Assembly: GCF_034313965.1 (NCBI RefSeq)
Contig: NZ_JAVIWQ010000002.1
Span: forward strand, 1,116,001 to 1,180,000
DNA length: 64,000 nucleotides
Origin: Herbaspirillum sp. RTI4
GTDB taxonomy: Bacteria > Pseudomonadota > Gammaproteobacteria > Burkholderiales > Burkholderiaceae_D
Direction of reading: 5' to 3'
Below the pieces are notes generated by a model. The model was not told the origin of the DNA. It worked only from the letters and a program-made list of their open reading frames with translations, and ran no database searches. Positions 17,191 to 27,374 of this stretch are shown here, in pieces; the stretch's first letter is position 1, and each line of letters begins with the position of its first letter. Made by a program: the position numbers and the translations under genes.

Positions 17191-17933
17191 AAATAACAAA
17201 ACGTATCTGCACAGTAGCGGTCATGGTGGCATTAAGCGGTTGCGCTTCCACATCGGGCGGTAATAGCGCCAATGATCCGTTCGAGGGGTATAACCGCGCG
17301 GCCTACAGCTTCAATGAGACGCTTGATAAAGTGGCGCTGAAGCCGGCTGCCACAGCCTATGAGGCTATCCTGCCGCAGTTCGTGCAAACGGCCATCGGCA
17401 ATTTTTTCGGCAATATTGGCGACCTTTATTCGGCAGTCAATCAACTGTTGCAGGGGAAAATCAACGAAGGCGTGAGCACCATCATGCGCGTTTCGCTCAA
17501 TACGACTTTCGGTCTGGGCGGTGTGCTCGACATCAGCTCCGAAGCCGGTCTGACCAAGCATAAATCCGATTTCGGCGTGACGCTGGGTGTCTGGGGTGTC
17601 GGCGCAGGTCCTTACGTTGTGCTGCCGCTGCTGGGGCCGACAACCTTGCGCGACACGGTCGCTTTGCCAGCGGATATTTACGGTGATGTGTGGAGTTACA
17701 AGTATCCGGTGAATGGTCGCAATATCGGTTACGGTGTGCGCCTGATCGACCGGCGCGCCCAATTGCTGGATGCCACTACCCTGCTGGAAGACGCTGCGCT
17801 GGATAAATATGTCTTTGTGCGCGATGCCTATCTGCAAAGTCGTCAGGCCCGGATTGATGGTGGTCGGGACTATCGGCCTATGGACAAGTCACCGGCTACG
17901 ACGGACGATCCGGGACTGAGCCCGGGAAAGTAA
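17187..17933 (+). CDS. mlaA: Outer membrane lipoprotein MlaA (VacJ)
   Basis: 248 residues. Lipobox LSGC at residues 16-19, then the VacJ core starting NDPFEGYNRAAYSFNE and including GVWGVGAGPYVVLPLLGPTTLRD. MlaA sits in the outer membrane and withdraws misplaced phospholipid. As in other betaproteobacteria, it is placed inside the operon between mlaD and mlaC rather than at a separate locus as in E. coli. Confidence 0.96.
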   Translation: MKITKRICTVAVMVALSGCASTSGGNSANDPFEGYNRAAYSFNETLDKVALKPAATAYEAILPQFVQTAIGNFFGNIGDLYSAVNQLLQGKINEGVSTIMRVSLNTTFGLGGVLDISSEAGLTKHKSDFGVTLGVWGVGAGPYVVLPLLGPTTLRDTVALPADIYGDVWSYKYPVNGRNIGYGVRLIDRRAQLLDATTLLEDAALDKYVFVRDAYLQSRQARIDGGRDYRPMDKSPATTDDPGLSPGK

Positions 17934-17962
17934 TCAGAGCCTCCGAGGTTCCCGATCAAAGT

Positions 17963-17996
17963 CGCGCCGGCAAGCTTGCTGAGAGTTGCCGGCGCG
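17963..17996 (+). terminator. Strong hairpin between mlaA and mlaC
   Basis: 11-bp perfect stem (CGCGCCGGCAA/TTGCCGGCGCG) with a 12-nt loop, followed by a short T/A-rich tail (TTATTTAATAAAT). The mlaC start codon is only 26 bp downstream, so it may be a leaky terminator or a processing stem that lowers mlaC output rather than a full stop. Confidence 0.55.
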
Positions 17997-18021
17997 TTAT
18001 TTAATAAATGGAAAGAATGCG

Positions 18022-18654
18022 ATGTTGAAGAAATTATTGATAGCAGGTATGACATTTGGCGCCATGGCGTTTGCAGGCACAGCATCGGCACAGGAAGCGC
18101 CTGATGCATTGGTCAAGCGCATTGGTAATGAAGTATTGGCAGCGGCCCAGGCCGATCCTGAAATCCGGGCAGGCAATATTGCTCATATGACCGCCCTGGT
18201 CGAACAGAAAATTCTGCCGTATGTGGATTTCGAGCGCATGACCTCGCTGGCTGCCGGCCGTTACTGGCGCGATGCAACAGCCGAGCAAAAGAAACAGTTG
18301 ATGACCGAGTTCCGCAGCTTGCTGATCTTTACGTATTCCGGGGCCCTGGCGCAGGTGCATGACCAGAAAATTGAGTTCAAGCCAATGCGCAACGATCCCG
18401 CTGATACCGAAGTGGAAGTGCGCTCGCAAATTATCCAGCCGCGTGGCGAGCCTATCCAGCTTAACTATCGCCTCGAAAAATTGCCTACAGGCTGGAAAAT
18501 GTTTGACATTAACGTCCTCGGTGCATGGCTGGTCGAGACGTACAAGGGCACGTTTGCGGCCGAAATCAGCAAGGGCGGCATTGACGGCCTGATCGCTACT
18601 TTGTCGGCCAAGAACAAGCAACTGGCCGCCCGTTCTGCGCCAAAATCTAAGTAA
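18022..18654 (+). CDS. mlaC: Periplasmic phospholipid shuttle MlaC
   Basis: 210 residues from the ATG at 18022 (ribosome site GGAAAG at 18010). The frame is open upstream through the hairpin, but only this start yields a signal peptide (MLKKLLIAGMTFGAMAFAGTASA). The mature protein is the Tol_Tol_Ttg2/MlaC family: YVDFERMTSLAAGRYWR, an internal WKMFDINVLGAWLVETY block. It carries phospholipid across the periplasm from MlaA to MlaD. Confidence 0.96.
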   Translation: MLKKLLIAGMTFGAMAFAGTASAQEAPDALVKRIGNEVLAAAQADPEIRAGNIAHMTALVEQKILPYVDFERMTSLAAGRYWRDATAEQKKQLMTEFRSLLIFTYSGALAQVHDQKIEFKPMRNDPADTEVEVRSQIIQPRGEPIQLNYRLEKLPTGWKMFDINVLGAWLVETYKGTFAAEISKGGIDGLIATLSAKNKQLAARSAPKSK

Positions 18655-18678
18655 GAAAACTGCTGATGAAGCTACTGG

Positions 18679-18710
18679 GCGGCGCAGTCGAAGAGTTGAA
18701 ATTGCGCCGC
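18679..18710 (+). promoter_or_regulatory. Hairpin between mlaC and mlaB
   Basis: 8-bp arms GCGGCGCA/TGCGCCGC around a 16-nt loop, with TCGTTATATTG after it. A weak terminator or processing stem in the 166-bp mlaC-mlaB gap. Confidence 0.4.
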
Positions 18711-18820
18711 TCGTTATATTGACTAAGAGTTTTAACTGCAAAATATTCACAGCAAAATCAGGCGGTCGGCCACTGTAGCCGGCTCAATTTTTCACCGCGT
18801 CCCCACTCAAGCAACCGCGA

Positions 18821-19123
18821 ATGTCTATGTTTCTACCCGCTTCCAACCTGAACTTTGCCAATGCCAACGAAGTGCTCGAGGCCGGGCTGCGGGCCATTGA
18901 GGCGGGGCAGACGACGATAGACCTTGGCTCCCTTCTTAGCGTCGATTCCTCTGCGGTGGCCATTTTGCTGGCATGGCGACGTGCGGCAGAAAAAAAGGGC
19001 GCTGCGCTGGAGCTGACGCAGATGCCGTCTAATCTGCAAAGTCTGACCGAGTTGTATGGGGTATCGGCCTTGTTGCACGCTACACCCCGCGCCGCGCCCG
19101 CATCCGCTATCGCGCATCACTGA
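18821..19123 (+). CDS. mlaB: STAS-domain protein MlaB
   Basis: 100 residues, single STAS domain with the phosphorylatable-Ser-type loop VDSSAVAILLAW at about residues 44-55. MlaB binds MlaF and is needed for assembly and activity of the ATPase complex. It is separated from mlaC by 166 bp but has the same direction. Confidence 0.9.
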   Translation: MSMFLPASNLNFANANEVLEAGLRAIEAGQTTIDLGSLLSVDSSAVAILLAWRRAAEKKGAALELTQMPSNLQSLTELYGVSALLHATPRAAPASAIAHH

Positions 19124-19200
19124 CCTCTTCTTTCCTCGTGCCGCCCCTGCTTGCATGATCGGCATCTGGCCGGTTTCAGGCTTCAATGGCGGAAATCTCT

Positions 19201-19206
19201 TATAAT
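19201..19206 (+). promoter_or_regulatory. Candidate -10 box before the ABC exporter
   Basis: A perfect TATAAT, 150 bp upstream of the ATG at 19357. No good -35 at standard spacing, so confidence is low. Confidence 0.3.
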
Positions 19207-19356
19207 CGACGGTTCGGTTGCCTCACATGATGGCAGTGCGAACTGGCATTGTGAATCTGTCGTGGCGCGTCGATGTTTGCCGAGTCGCGTATCTCTACCC
19301 TGCTCCGCGCACTACCGGACAGTCGTCCCGCCGTTCACTTTAAGAAGCAAACGCCC

Positions 19357-20268
19357 ATGCTCGCTTTACAAATAAATCAAGTCAAAAAGCGCTACCAGTC
19401 ACTGGTCGCGCTGGACGGTATTTCTCTGGATATAGAAGAAGGCGAATTTTTCGGTCTGCTGGGTCCTAACGGCGCAGGCAAGACCACGCTGATTTCGATT
19501 ATCGCCGGCCTCAACCGCGCCGATTCTGGCAACGTGATCATCAACGGCCACGATGTCGTGACCGATTACCGCGCTGCCCGCACCAAGCTGGGCGTGGTGC
19601 CGCAGGAACTGGTGTTCGATCCCTTCTTCACCGTGCGCGAAACCTTGCGCATGCAATCCGGCTATTTCGGGCTGAAGAACAACGACAAGTGGATAGACGA
19701 GATCATGGATAACCTCGATCTCACCAGCAAGGCCGATACCAATACCCGCGCCTTGTCCGGCGGCATGAAGCGTCGGGTGCTGGTTGCCCAGGCGCTGGTG
19801 CATAAACCGCCAGTCATCCTGCTCGATGAGCCGACTGCCGGCGTCGATGTCGAATTGCGTCAGACCTTGTGGAAGTTCATCGGTCGTCTCAATCGCGAAG
19901 GCCACACTATCGTACTGACCACGCATTATCTGGAAGAAGCGCAAGCCCTGTGCAACCGCATCGCCATGCTCAAGACCGGTCGCGTAGTGGCGCTGGATAC
20001 GACAGCCGCGCTGATCCGCCGTATTTCCGGTTCGCAACTGGTGCTCAGACTCAAGCAGGGCATGTTGCCGGAGTCGCTCAGGCCGCTGCTGTCGCGCCCC
20101 GAAGAAGCACTGTCCGGCCAGCAATACACCTTGCGCGTGACCGACTACAGCGGCGTCGAACCTATTCTGGCGACGCTGCGTGAAGCGGGCGCGGTCATCG
20201 ACGATATGCAATTGAAGCAAGCCGATCTGGAAGATGTCTTTATTCAGATCATGGGAGACGCACAATGA
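19357..20268 (+). CDS. ABC transporter ATPase, YadG-like
   Basis: 303 residues from the ATG at 19357. Walker [10 protein letters not shown], signature LSGGMKRR, Walker B PVILLDEPTAGVD, and switch His in LTTHYLEEA. The C-terminal 80 residues are the extension usual in YadG/DrrA-type exporters. It overlaps the permease gene by 4 bp. In this family the pair forms an ABC-2 exporter; the substrate is unknown. The same pair lies between mla and bolA-murA in many Burkholderiales. Confidence 0.93.
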   Translation: MLALQINQVKKRYQSLVALDGISLDIEEGEFFGLLGPNGAGKTTLISIIAGLNRADSGNVIINGHDVVTDYRAARTKLGVVPQELVFDPFFTVRETLRMQSGYFGLKNNDKWIDEIMDNLDLTSKADTNTRALSGGMKRRVLVAQALVHKPPVILLDEPTAGVDVELRQTLWKFIGRLNREGHTIVLTTHYLEEAQALCNRIAMLKTGRVVALDTTAALIRRISGSQLVLRLKQGMLPESLRPLLSRPEEALSGQQYTLRVTDYSGVEPILATLREAGAVIDDMQLKQADLEDVFIQIMGDAQ

Positions 20269-21029
20269 TTGGCTTTCAAACCCTGTTTTACAAGGAAGTG
20301 CTGCGCTTCTGGAAAGTCGCCACGCAAACCGTGACGGCCCCTATCGTCACGGCCCTGTTGTATCTGATGATCTTCGGCCATGTGCTGCAAGATCGCGTAC
20401 AGGTCTATCCCGGCGTGCAATACACCGGCTTCCTGATTCCCGGACTGGTAATGATGAGCGTGCTGCAAAACGCCTTCGCCAACAGTTCTTCGTCGCTGAT
20501 TCAGTCGAAGATCACCGGCAATCTGGTATTCGTGTTGCTGACTCCGCTGTCGCACTGGGAACTGTTCGGCGGCTATGTGCTGGCGGCCGTCGTGCGCGGG
20601 CTGGCAGTGGGTGCCGGCGTATTTGTCGTTACCGTCTGGTTCGGCCATCTGAGTTTCTCTGCTCCGTGGTGGATTGTGATTTTCGCCGTGCTGGGCGCGG
20701 CCATCCTCGGCACCATGGGATTGCTGGCCGGCATCTGGGCCGAAAAATTCGACCAGCTGGCGGCGTTCCAGAATTTCCTGATCGTGCCGCTGACCTTTCT
20801 GGCCGGCGTGTTTTATTCGATCCATTCGCTGCCCCCTATCTGGCAAACGATCTCGCATTTCAACCCCTTCTTTTACATGATCGACGGTTTCCGTTACGGC
20901 TTCTTCGGACAGTCCGATATCGATCCGCTCATCAGTTTCGGGATTGTCAGCGTCTTTTTCATCGTGCTGGCCACGCTGACGGTGCGCCTGCTCAAGAGCG
21001 GCTACAAACTGCGCAGCGGCACACACTGA
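20265..21029 (+). CDS. ABC-2 type permease, YadH-like
   Basis: 254 residues, six predicted membrane helices, and the ABC-2 signature region near LAGVFYSIHSLPPIWQTISHFNP. Coupled to the ATPase by an ATGA overlap. Substrate unknown. Confidence 0.93.
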   Translation: MIGFQTLFYKEVLRFWKVATQTVTAPIVTALLYLMIFGHVLQDRVQVYPGVQYTGFLIPGLVMMSVLQNAFANSSSSLIQSKITGNLVFVLLTPLSHWELFGGYVLAAVVRGLAVGAGVFVVTVWFGHLSFSAPWWIVIFAVLGAAILGTMGLLAGIWAEKFDQLAAFQNFLIVPLTFLAGVFYSIHSLPPIWQTISHFNPFFYMIDGFRYGFFGQSDIDPLISFGIVSVFFIVLATLTVRLLKSGYKLRSGTH

Positions 21030-21056
21030 TCCATTTCTTTTACAGAGAACCGAACC

Positions 21057-21293
21057 ATGCTGCCTACTCCCGAACTTGTTAAAAGCTATATCGCCGCCGG
21101 ACTTTCCTGTGATCACCTGGAAGTCGAAGGCGACGGCCAGCATTTCAATGCGGTCATCGTTTCCGATGCCTTTGCCGGCAAGCGACTGATTCAGCGCCAT
21201 CAACTGGTGTACGCTGCGCTCGGCGACCGCATGCGTGAAGAGATTCACGCTTTGTCGATGAAAACCCTCACCCCTGACGAATTCAAGAAATAA
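21057..21293 (+). CDS. ibaG: BolA family protein, IbaG-like
   Basis: 78 residues; BolA fold with the conserved [28 protein letters not shown] stretch. BolA/IbaG proteins bind monothiol glutaredoxins through a [2Fe-2S] cluster; a CGFS glutaredoxin (grxD) is at 56902-57213. The position directly before murA (13 bp) is the same as ibaG in E. coli. Confidence 0.9.
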   Translation: MLPTPELVKSYIAAGLSCDHLEVEGDGQHFNAVIVSDAFAGKRLIQRHQLVYAALGDRMREEIHALSMKTLTPDEFKK

Positions 21294-21306
21294 CGGACCT
21301 TTTGGT

Positions 21307-22557
21307 ATGGACAAGCTATTGATTCAAGGCGGACACCGCCTTTCCGGCGACATTGTGGTCTCCGGTGCAAAAAATGCGGCATTGCCGATTCTGTGCGCGG
21401 GGCTGCTGACGGCCGATACGCTGCAGCTGTCGAACGTGCCGCAATTGCAAGATGTTTCCACCATGCTCACGCTGTTGCGGCAGATGGGCTTGCGCGTCGA
21501 ACAGGACGGGCATTCGGTCGTCTTGAACGGCGGCGCCATCGACAAGCTCGAAGCGCCCTACGAAATGGTCAAGACCATGCGTGCCGCGATTCTGGTCCTT
21601 GGCCCCTTGCTGGCGCGTTTCGGCGAAGCCAAGGTGTCGCTGCCCGGTGGCTGCGCCATCGGTTCGCGTCCGGTCGATCAGCACATCAAGGGCTTGCAGG
21701 CGATGGGGGCGGACATCACCATTGACGCCGGCTATATCTACGCCAAGGCCAAGCGGCTCAAGGGGGCGCGTGTGGTGACCGACATGATTACCGTCACCGG
21801 CACCGAAAACTTGCTGATGGCCGCGACCCTCGCCGATGGCGAAACGATACTGGAAAATGCCGCACGCGAGCCGGAAGTCGGCGATCTGGCCCGGCTGTTG
21901 ATTTCCATGGGTGCGCGCATTGAAGGCGTGGGTACTGACCGTCTGGTCATCCAGGGCGTCACCAGCCTGCACGGCGCGCAACATGCCGTCATCGCCGACC
22001 GTATCGAAACCGGCACCTTTTTGTGTGCCGTGGCAGCGACCGGCGGCGACGTCACGCTGCACAACACCCGCAGCAATCTGCTCGATGCGGCGATGGACAA
22101 GTTGCGCGAAGCTGGCGCTATCCTGACTTCCGGCGACGACTGGATACGGGTGCAAATGGCGGCCCGACCCAAGGCAGTGAGCTTCCGCACGACCGAATAT
22201 CCGGGATTTCCAACCGACATGCAGGCGCAGTTCATGGCCTTGAATTGCATCGCCGACGGCACCAGCCATGTCACTGAAACGATTTTTGAAAACCGTTTCA
22301 TGCACGTGCAGGAATTGAACCGTCTGGGCGCGGCAATCGACATCGAAGGCAATACCTCGATTATTAAAGGCGTGCCGCATTTTGTCGGCGCACCGGTGAT
22401 GGCGACCGATTTGCGGGCGTCGGCTTCGCTGGTCATTGCCGGTCTGGCTGCGCACGGTGAAACGCTGATCGAGCGTATTTATCATCTGGATCGCGGCTAC
22501 GACCGCATGGAAGTCAAGCTGTCGTCGGTCGGCGCGCAGATCGAACGCGTCAAGTAA
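21307..22557 (+). CDS. murA: UDP-GlcNAc enolpyruvyl transferase MurA
   Basis: 416 residues, the normal size. First committed step of peptidoglycan synthesis: transfer of enolpyruvyl from PEP to UDP-GlcNAc. The catalytic, fosfomycin-sensitive Cys is C116 in [12 protein letters not shown]-terminal KNAALP and the C-terminal LxRGYDRMxxKL-type block ([16 protein letters not shown]) are present. Cytoplasmic. It lies between ibaG and hisG. Confidence 0.98.
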   Translation: MDKLLIQGGHRLSGDIVVSGAKNAALPILCAGLLTADTLQLSNVPQLQDVSTMLTLLRQMGLRVEQDGHSVVLNGGAIDKLEAPYEMVKTMRAAILVLGPLLARFGEAKVSLPGGCAIGSRPVDQHIKGLQAMGADITIDAGYIYAKAKRLKGARVVTDMITVTGTENLLMAATLADGETILENAAREPEVGDLARLLISMGARIEGVGTDRLVIQGVTSLHGAQHAVIADRIETGTFLCAVAATGGDVTLHNTRSNLLDAAMDKLREAGAILTSGDDWIRVQMAARPKAVSFRTTEYPGFPTDMQAQFMALNCIADGTSHVTETIFENRFMHVQELNRLGAAIDIEGNTSIIKGVPHFVGAPVMATDLRASASLVIAGLAAHGETLIERIYHLDRGYDRMEVKLSSVGAQIERVK

Positions 22558-22611
22558 TTCCCGGCAATCCGCCGCATTGAAGCAGAACAGACAAGAACAG
22601 ACAGGCATCTC

Positions 22612-23262
22612 ATGAATCAGCAATTGACCCTGGCGCTCTCCAAAGGGCGCATCTTTGAAGAAACCTTGCCCCTGCTGGAAGCGGCAGGCATCGTAGTCAC
22701 GGAAAATCCCGAAACCTCGCGCAAGCTGATTTTGCAGACCAACGACCCCGATGTCCGGGTCATCGTGGTGCGCGCATCGGATGTGCCGACCTACGTGCAA
22801 TATGGCGCGGCCGATTTCGGCGTGGCCGGTAAAGATATTCTGCTGGAACATGGCGGCGAGGGCTTGTATCAGCCTATCGATCTGCGCATTGCCAAATGCC
22901 GCTTGTCGGTCGCAGTGCAAGAGGGCTTCGATTACGCCAGTGCCGTACGTCACGGCGCGCGCCTGCGGGTAGTGACCAAATATGTCAAAACGGCGCGTGA
23001 GCATTTCGCCGCCAAAGGGGTGCATGTGGACCTCATCAAATTGTATGGCTCGATGGAACTGGGGCCGCTGGTCGGTCTGTCCGACGCCATCGTCGATCTG
23101 GTCAGCACCGGCAATACCTTGCGCGCCAACAAGCTGGTGGAAGTCGAGCACATCATGGATATCTCGTCGCGTCTGGTCGTCAATCAGGCGGCATTGAAAA
23201 TGAAGCGTGAGCGTTTGCAGCCTATCCTGGATGCATTTGAAAAAGCAGCACGGGCGGAGTAA
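22612..23262 (+). CDS. hisG: ATP phosphoribosyltransferase HisG, short form
   Basis: 216 residues. First step of histidine synthesis (ATP + PRPP). The protein is the short form without the C-terminal regulatory domain, so the active enzyme is expected to need HisZ, which is not in this window. PRPP-binding region [14 protein letters not shown] is present. The stop is 4 bp before the hisD start. Confidence 0.97.
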   Translation: MNQQLTLALSKGRIFEETLPLLEAAGIVVTENPETSRKLILQTNDPDVRVIVVRASDVPTYVQYGAADFGVAGKDILLEHGGEGLYQPIDLRIAKCRLSVAVQEGFDYASAVRHGARLRVVTKYVKTAREHFAAKGVHVDLIKLYGSMELGPLVGLSDAIVDLVSTGNTLRANKLVEVEHIMDISSRLVVNQAALKMKRERLQPILDAFEKAARAE

Positions 23263-23266
23263 GCAC

Positions 23267-24580
23267 ATGAACATTGCAATCAGAAAACTGGATGCGGCAG
23301 CAGATGACTTCGCCGCCACGCTGAAAGCATTGCTGGCCTTTGATGCCAGCGAGGATGCGGCCATCGAACGCGCCACGGCCGACATTCTGGCTGACGTCAG
23401 AGTGCGCGGCGACGCAGCCGTACTCGATTACACGCAACGCTTTGACCGGCTCTCAGCAGACTCCGTGGCCGCGCTGGAAATCGGCGCGGAGGAATTGCAA
23501 GCCGCGCTGGCGCAATTGCCAGCGGCGCGCCGTGCGGCTTTGCAGACGGCAGCCGACCGCGTACGCGCTTATCACGAGCGGCAAAAGCAGGAATGCGGCT
23601 CGGATGGATTTTTGTACACCGAAGCCGACGGCACAGTGTTAGGTCAGAAAGTGACGCCGCTGGATAGGGTCGGCATTTACGTGCCGGGCGGCAAGGCGGC
23701 GTATCCCTCCTCGGTACTGATGAATGCGATTCCGGCCAAGGTGGCTGGCGTGGCGCAAGTCGTGATGGTGGTGCCGACGCCGGACGGCGTGCGCAACCAG
23801 CTCGTACTGGCGGCTGCGGCGATGGCCGGTGTGGACCGCGTTTTCACTATGGGCGGGGCGCAGGCCGTCGGCGCGCTGGCCTATGGCACGGCGACCATTG
23901 CCGCCGTCGATAAAATCGTCGGACCGGGCAATGCCTATGTGGCAGCGGCCAAGCGGCGCGTCTTCGGCACTGTCGGCATCGACATGATCGCCGGACCGTC
24001 GGAAATTCTCATTGTGTGCGACGGCAGTACCGATCCCGACTGGATTGCGATGGACCTGTTTTCGCAGGCCGAGCATGATGAGTTGGCGCAATCGATCCTG
24101 CTGTGTCCTGACGCCGCTTATCTCGAGCAGGTCGAAGCCAGCATCAACCGTTTGCTACCGACCATGCCGCGCGCCGACGTGATCCGTACTTCGCTGACCA
24201 ATCGTGGCGCGCTGATCAAGGTGCGCGACATGCAGCAGGCCTGCGATATCGCCAATCAGATCGCTCCCGAGCATCTGGAAATTTCCACCGAACAGCCGCA
24301 GTACTGGGCCGATCGCATCCGCCATGCGGGAGCGATGTTCCTGGGACGCTTTTCTTCCGAAGCGCTGGGCGATTACTGCGCCGGACCGAATCACGTGTTG
24401 CCGACTTCGCGCACGGCACGGTTTTCATCGCCGCTGGGCGTTTATGACTTCCAGAAGCGTTCGAGCATCATCCACGTCAGTGAAGCGGGCGCGCAAACGC
24501 TGGGCCGCGTGGCGGCAGAGCTGGCCTATGGCGAAGGTTTGCAGGCGCATGCGCGTTCTGCCGAACTGCGCCTGAAATGA
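23267..24580 (+). CDS. hisD: Histidinol dehydrogenase HisD
   Basis: 437 residues from the ATG at 23267. Two-step oxidation of histidinol to histidine with NAD. The family signature [16 protein letters not shown] and the Zn-site segment [12 protein letters not shown] are present, as is the C-terminal [19 protein letters not shown] block. Confidence 0.98.
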   Translation: MNIAIRKLDAAADDFAATLKALLAFDASEDAAIERATADILADVRVRGDAAVLDYTQRFDRLSADSVAALEIGAEELQAALAQLPAARRAALQTAADRVRAYHERQKQECGSDGFLYTEADGTVLGQKVTPLDRVGIYVPGGKAAYPSSVLMNAIPAKVAGVAQVVMVVPTPDGVRNQLVLAAAAMAGVDRVFTMGGAQAVGALAYGTATIAAVDKIVGPGNAYVAAAKRRVFGTVGIDMIAGPSEILIVCDGSTDPDWIAMDLFSQAEHDELAQSILLCPDAAYLEQVEASINRLLPTMPRADVIRTSLTNRGALIKVRDMQQACDIANQIAPEHLEISTEQPQYWADRIRHAGAMFLGRFSSEALGDYCAGPNHVLPTSRTARFSSPLGVYDFQKRSSIIHVSEAGAQTLGRVAAELAYGEGLQAHARSAELRLK

Positions 24581-24610
24581 ATGGGATGAGCGCCGCATTG
24601 CGGCAGTGGC

Positions 24611-25384
24611 ATGCGTGATTGGGCAGATCAGGTCTATTGCGAAGATGCGCTGACCGGACTGGCGCGTATTCCCGACGGTGCTATCGATTTGCTGATTGCC
24701 GATCCCCCTTATGGATTAGGCAAGGACTACGGCAACGATTCCGACAAACTGGATGCCGACGCTTACCTGCTCTGGATGCAGCAGTGGATCGATGCGGCTT
24801 TGCCCAAGCTCAAGCCCAGCGGCAGTCTGTACATCTTTCTGACCTGGCGCTACTCCCCCGAAATTTTTGTGCTGCTCAAACAGCGCATGACGATGATGAA
24901 TGAAATCATCTGGGATCGCCGGGTGCCCTCGATGGGCGGCAGCACGCGCAAATTTTCTTCGGTGCATGACACGATAGGATTTTTCGTCAATGCCAAGGAT
25001 TATTACTTTGACCTCGACGCCATTCGCATTCCTTACGATGCCGTGACCAAGAAAGCGCGGTCGCGGTCGATTTTCGTGGGAGCCAAGTGGCTGGAATTGG
25101 GCTACAACCCGAAGGATGTCTGGAGCGTGTCGCGCTTGCACCGGGAGCATAAGGAACGGGCCGACCATCCGACGCAAAAACCGCTGGAAATCGTCGAGCG
25201 CATGATTAAAGCTTCTTGCCCGCCGGGCGGCGTGGTGCTCGATCCCTTCATGGGCAGCGGCACCACTGCCGTCGCAGCCAAGCGCTGCGGGCGGCAATTC
25301 GTCGGGTTTGAACTCAACGCCGATTATTGCGCCATGATCGAACAACGGCTGGCAACGCTGGATACGGCAAGTACGGGAGAGTAA
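24611..25384 (+). CDS. Orphan DNA methyltransferase, beta class (N6-A or N4-C)
   Basis: 257 residues. Catalytic motif IV DPPYG at about residues 32-36 comes first, and the SAM-binding motif [10 protein letters not shown] comes near residues 215-223, with the target region between them: the beta-class order typical of N6-adenine or N4-cytosine enzymes. HPTQKP precedes motif I, as usual. No restriction endonuclease gene is nearby; the gene is in frame with the his operon, 30 bp after hisD and 2 bp before hisC, so it is probably co-transcribed. Target sequence cannot be told. GC content and codon use do not stand out from the his genes. Confidence 0.9.
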   Translation: MRDWADQVYCEDALTGLARIPDGAIDLLIADPPYGLGKDYGNDSDKLDADAYLLWMQQWIDAALPKLKPSGSLYIFLTWRYSPEIFVLLKQRMTMMNEIIWDRRVPSMGGSTRKFSSVHDTIGFFVNAKDYYFDLDAIRIPYDAVTKKARSRSIFVGAKWLELGYNPKDVWSVSRLHREHKERADHPTQKPLEIVERMIKASCPPGGVVLDPFMGSGTTAVAAKRCGRQFVGFELNADYCAMIEQRLATLDTASTGE

Positions 25385-25386
25385 GC

Positions 25387-26583
25387 ATGTTTGCACCACT
25401 GAACAATCAAATCGCCACAAAAAGCGATGAGCAGGCCAGCGGACAGGACAGTGAGCAGACGATCACGCAACTGATAGCGCAGGTCATCCGCACCGATGTG
25501 CGCGCGCTCAACGCCTACGTCGTGCAGGATGCCACCGGCATGGTCAAGCTGGATGCGATGGAAAATCCCTATCCTTTGCCGTCTGAATTGCAGGAGCAGC
25601 TTGGCCGCCATCTGGCCGAGGTGGCGCTGAACCGTTATCCGCAGCCCACCTATGCCTTGCTCAAAAGCAAGCTGCGCGCCCATTTCGCGATTCCAGACGG
25701 ATGTGAGGTGATGCTGGGCAATGGTTCGGACGAGCTGATTTCCCTCATGGCAACTGCCTGCGCCAAACCGGGTGCGGTACTGCTGGCGCCAACGCCGGGT
25801 TTTGTGATGGTTGAGCTGGCGGCGCAACTGGCGGGCATGCGCTTTGTCGGCGTGCCGCTGAGCCCGGATTTTGCGCTGGACCAGCCGGCAATGCTGGCAG
25901 CGATGGCCGAACACCGTCCGGCGCTGACTTTTTTGGCGTATCCGAATAATCCGACCGGCAACCTGTTCGACGCCGCGCACATGAGCGAACTGATCGCCGC
26001 CGCCGCTGGCAGCGGTCTGGTGGTGGTCGATGAGGCCTATCAACCGTTTGCCGACAGCAGTTTCATGGAGCGCCTGCCGCATTTTGCACACTTGCTGGTG
26101 CTGCGCACGGTATCGAAACTCGGTCTGGCCGGATTGCGGCTTGGTTATCTGGCAGGCGCACCGGCCTTGTTGCGCGAATTCGATAAAGTGCGGCCGCCTT
26201 ACAACATCAACGTCTTGACGCAGGCCGCCGCGGAGTTTTTGCTCGGCCACGGCGAGGTGCTGGACGGGCAAGCGGCCTTGATTCGGGCAGAGCGCACGGA
26301 ACTGGTCGCGGCGCTGAGTGCCGTACCGGGCGTGGTAGTCTTCCCTTCATCGGCCAATTTCCTGCTGATTCGCGTCGCGAATGCCGATAAAGTCTATTTT
26401 GCAATGAAGCAACTCGGGGTGCTGGTCAAGAATGTCGGTAAAATGGCTACTTCGCTGCACAACTGCTTGCGCATTACCGTTGGGACTGCCGCTGAAAACG
26501 CACTGATGCTGGATGCTTTGCGGGCGGCGCTGGCGGACAATGGCGTCAATGGTATCGATGGTATCGATAGCAAAACAGAGTAA
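25387..26583 (+). CDS. hisC: Histidinol-phosphate aminotransferase HisC
   Basis: 398 residues from the ATG at 25387 (only 2 bp after the methyltransferase stop; the longer frame overlaps that gene). PLP class I/II aminotransferase: the Lys of the [12 protein letters not shown] block is the Schiff-base residue, and NNPTG is present. It has about 30 extra N-terminal residues (Gln/Ser-rich) compared with the E. coli enzyme. Makes L-histidinol phosphate. Confidence 0.97.
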   Translation: MFAPLNNQIATKSDEQASGQDSEQTITQLIAQVIRTDVRALNAYVVQDATGMVKLDAMENPYPLPSELQEQLGRHLAEVALNRYPQPTYALLKSKLRAHFAIPDGCEVMLGNGSDELISLMATACAKPGAVLLAPTPGFVMVELAAQLAGMRFVGVPLSPDFALDQPAMLAAMAEHRPALTFLAYPNNPTGNLFDAAHMSELIAAAAGSGLVVVDEAYQPFADSSFMERLPHFAHLLVLRTVSKLGLAGLRLGYLAGAPALLREFDKVRPPYNINVLTQAAAEFLLGHGEVLDGQAALIRAERTELVAALSAVPGVVVFPSSANFLLIRVANADKVYFAMKQLGVLVKNVGKMATSLHNCLRITVGTAAENALMLDALRAALADNGVNGIDGIDSKTE

Positions 26584-26674
26584 AGCACGAAGACCGGCAA
26601 CGAAAACCAGCAACAACGACCGGCCGACAGCCTGATTGGGCGGACGGTCCGAATTTTGTACTATCATCCTCGAA

Positions 26675-26718
26675 TTATTTCGCGATTATTTCGCAATTAT
26701 TTCGCAATTATTTTGCAT
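26675..26718 (+). repeat. Four 11-bp direct repeats before hisB
   Basis: Units TTATTTCGCGA, TTATTTCGCAA, TTATTTCGCAA, TTATTTTGCAT, one helical turn apart, ending 19 bp before the hisB start codon inside a 154-bp hisC-hisB gap. They are AT-rich in a GC-rich operon, so they could be an internal promoter, a protein-binding array or a replication slippage product. Confidence 0.8.
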
Positions 26719-26737
26719 TAATGGCCTTCTCCTGAAC

Positions 26738-27334
26738 ATGTCCACACCTCGCACCGCAGAAGTTTCCCGCAATACCAACGAGACCCAGATTCGCGTGGCG
26801 ATCAATCTCGATGGCACCGGCGTGCAAACGCTTAACACCGGCATTCCCTTCCTCGATCACATGCTCGATCAGATTGCCCGTCACGGCCTGATCGATCTGG
26901 ATATTCAGGCTACCGGCGATTTGCATATCGACGCCCACCACACGGTGGAAGACGTCGGCATCACGCTGGGTCAGGCCTTTGCCAAAGCGCTGGGCGACAA
27001 GAAAGGTCTGCGTCGTTACGGTCACGCTTACGTGCCGCTGGATGAGGCGCTGTCGCGCGTGGTGATCGATTTTTCCGGTCGGCCCGGCATGGAATTTCAT
27101 GTGCCGTTCACGCGTTCCATGGTCGGCTCTTTCGACGTCGATCTGGTCAGCGAATTTTTCCACGGTTTCGTCAATCATGCGCTGTGCACCTTGCATATCG
27201 ACAACCTGCGTGGCGATAACTCGCACCATCAATGTGAAACCGTCTTCAAGGCGTTTGGCCGCGCATTGCGCATGGCAACCGAGATCGATTCCCGCGCAGC
27301 GGGCATGATCCCCTCCACCAAGGGCAGCTTGTAA
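26738..27334 (+). CDS. hisB: Imidazoleglycerol-phosphate dehydratase HisB
   Basis: 198 residues from the ATG at 26738; upstream in-frame codons belong to the AT-rich repeat. Monofunctional dehydratase (no phosphatase domain, unlike E. coli). His/Glu manganese sites lie in [22 protein letters not shown] and DNSHHQCE. Makes imidazole-acetol phosphate. Confidence 0.97.
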   Translation: MSTPRTAEVSRNTNETQIRVAINLDGTGVQTLNTGIPFLDHMLDQIARHGLIDLDIQATGDLHIDAHHTVEDVGITLGQAFAKALGDKKGLRRYGHAYVPLDEALSRVVIDFSGRPGMEFHVPFTRSMVGSFDVDLVSEFFHGFVNHALCTLHIDNLRGDNSHHQCETVFKAFGRALRMATEIDSRAAGMIPSTKGSL

Positions 27335-27374
27335 GTCGACAGCGCGATCCCTTCGCGTTATCGGAATTTTCACT

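Noticed and set aside
21316-23385. A 689-codon open frame antisense to murA and hisG
   Set aside because: It lies opposite two clear housekeeping genes, has no recognisable domain and has the biased composition of an antisense frame in GC-rich DNA.
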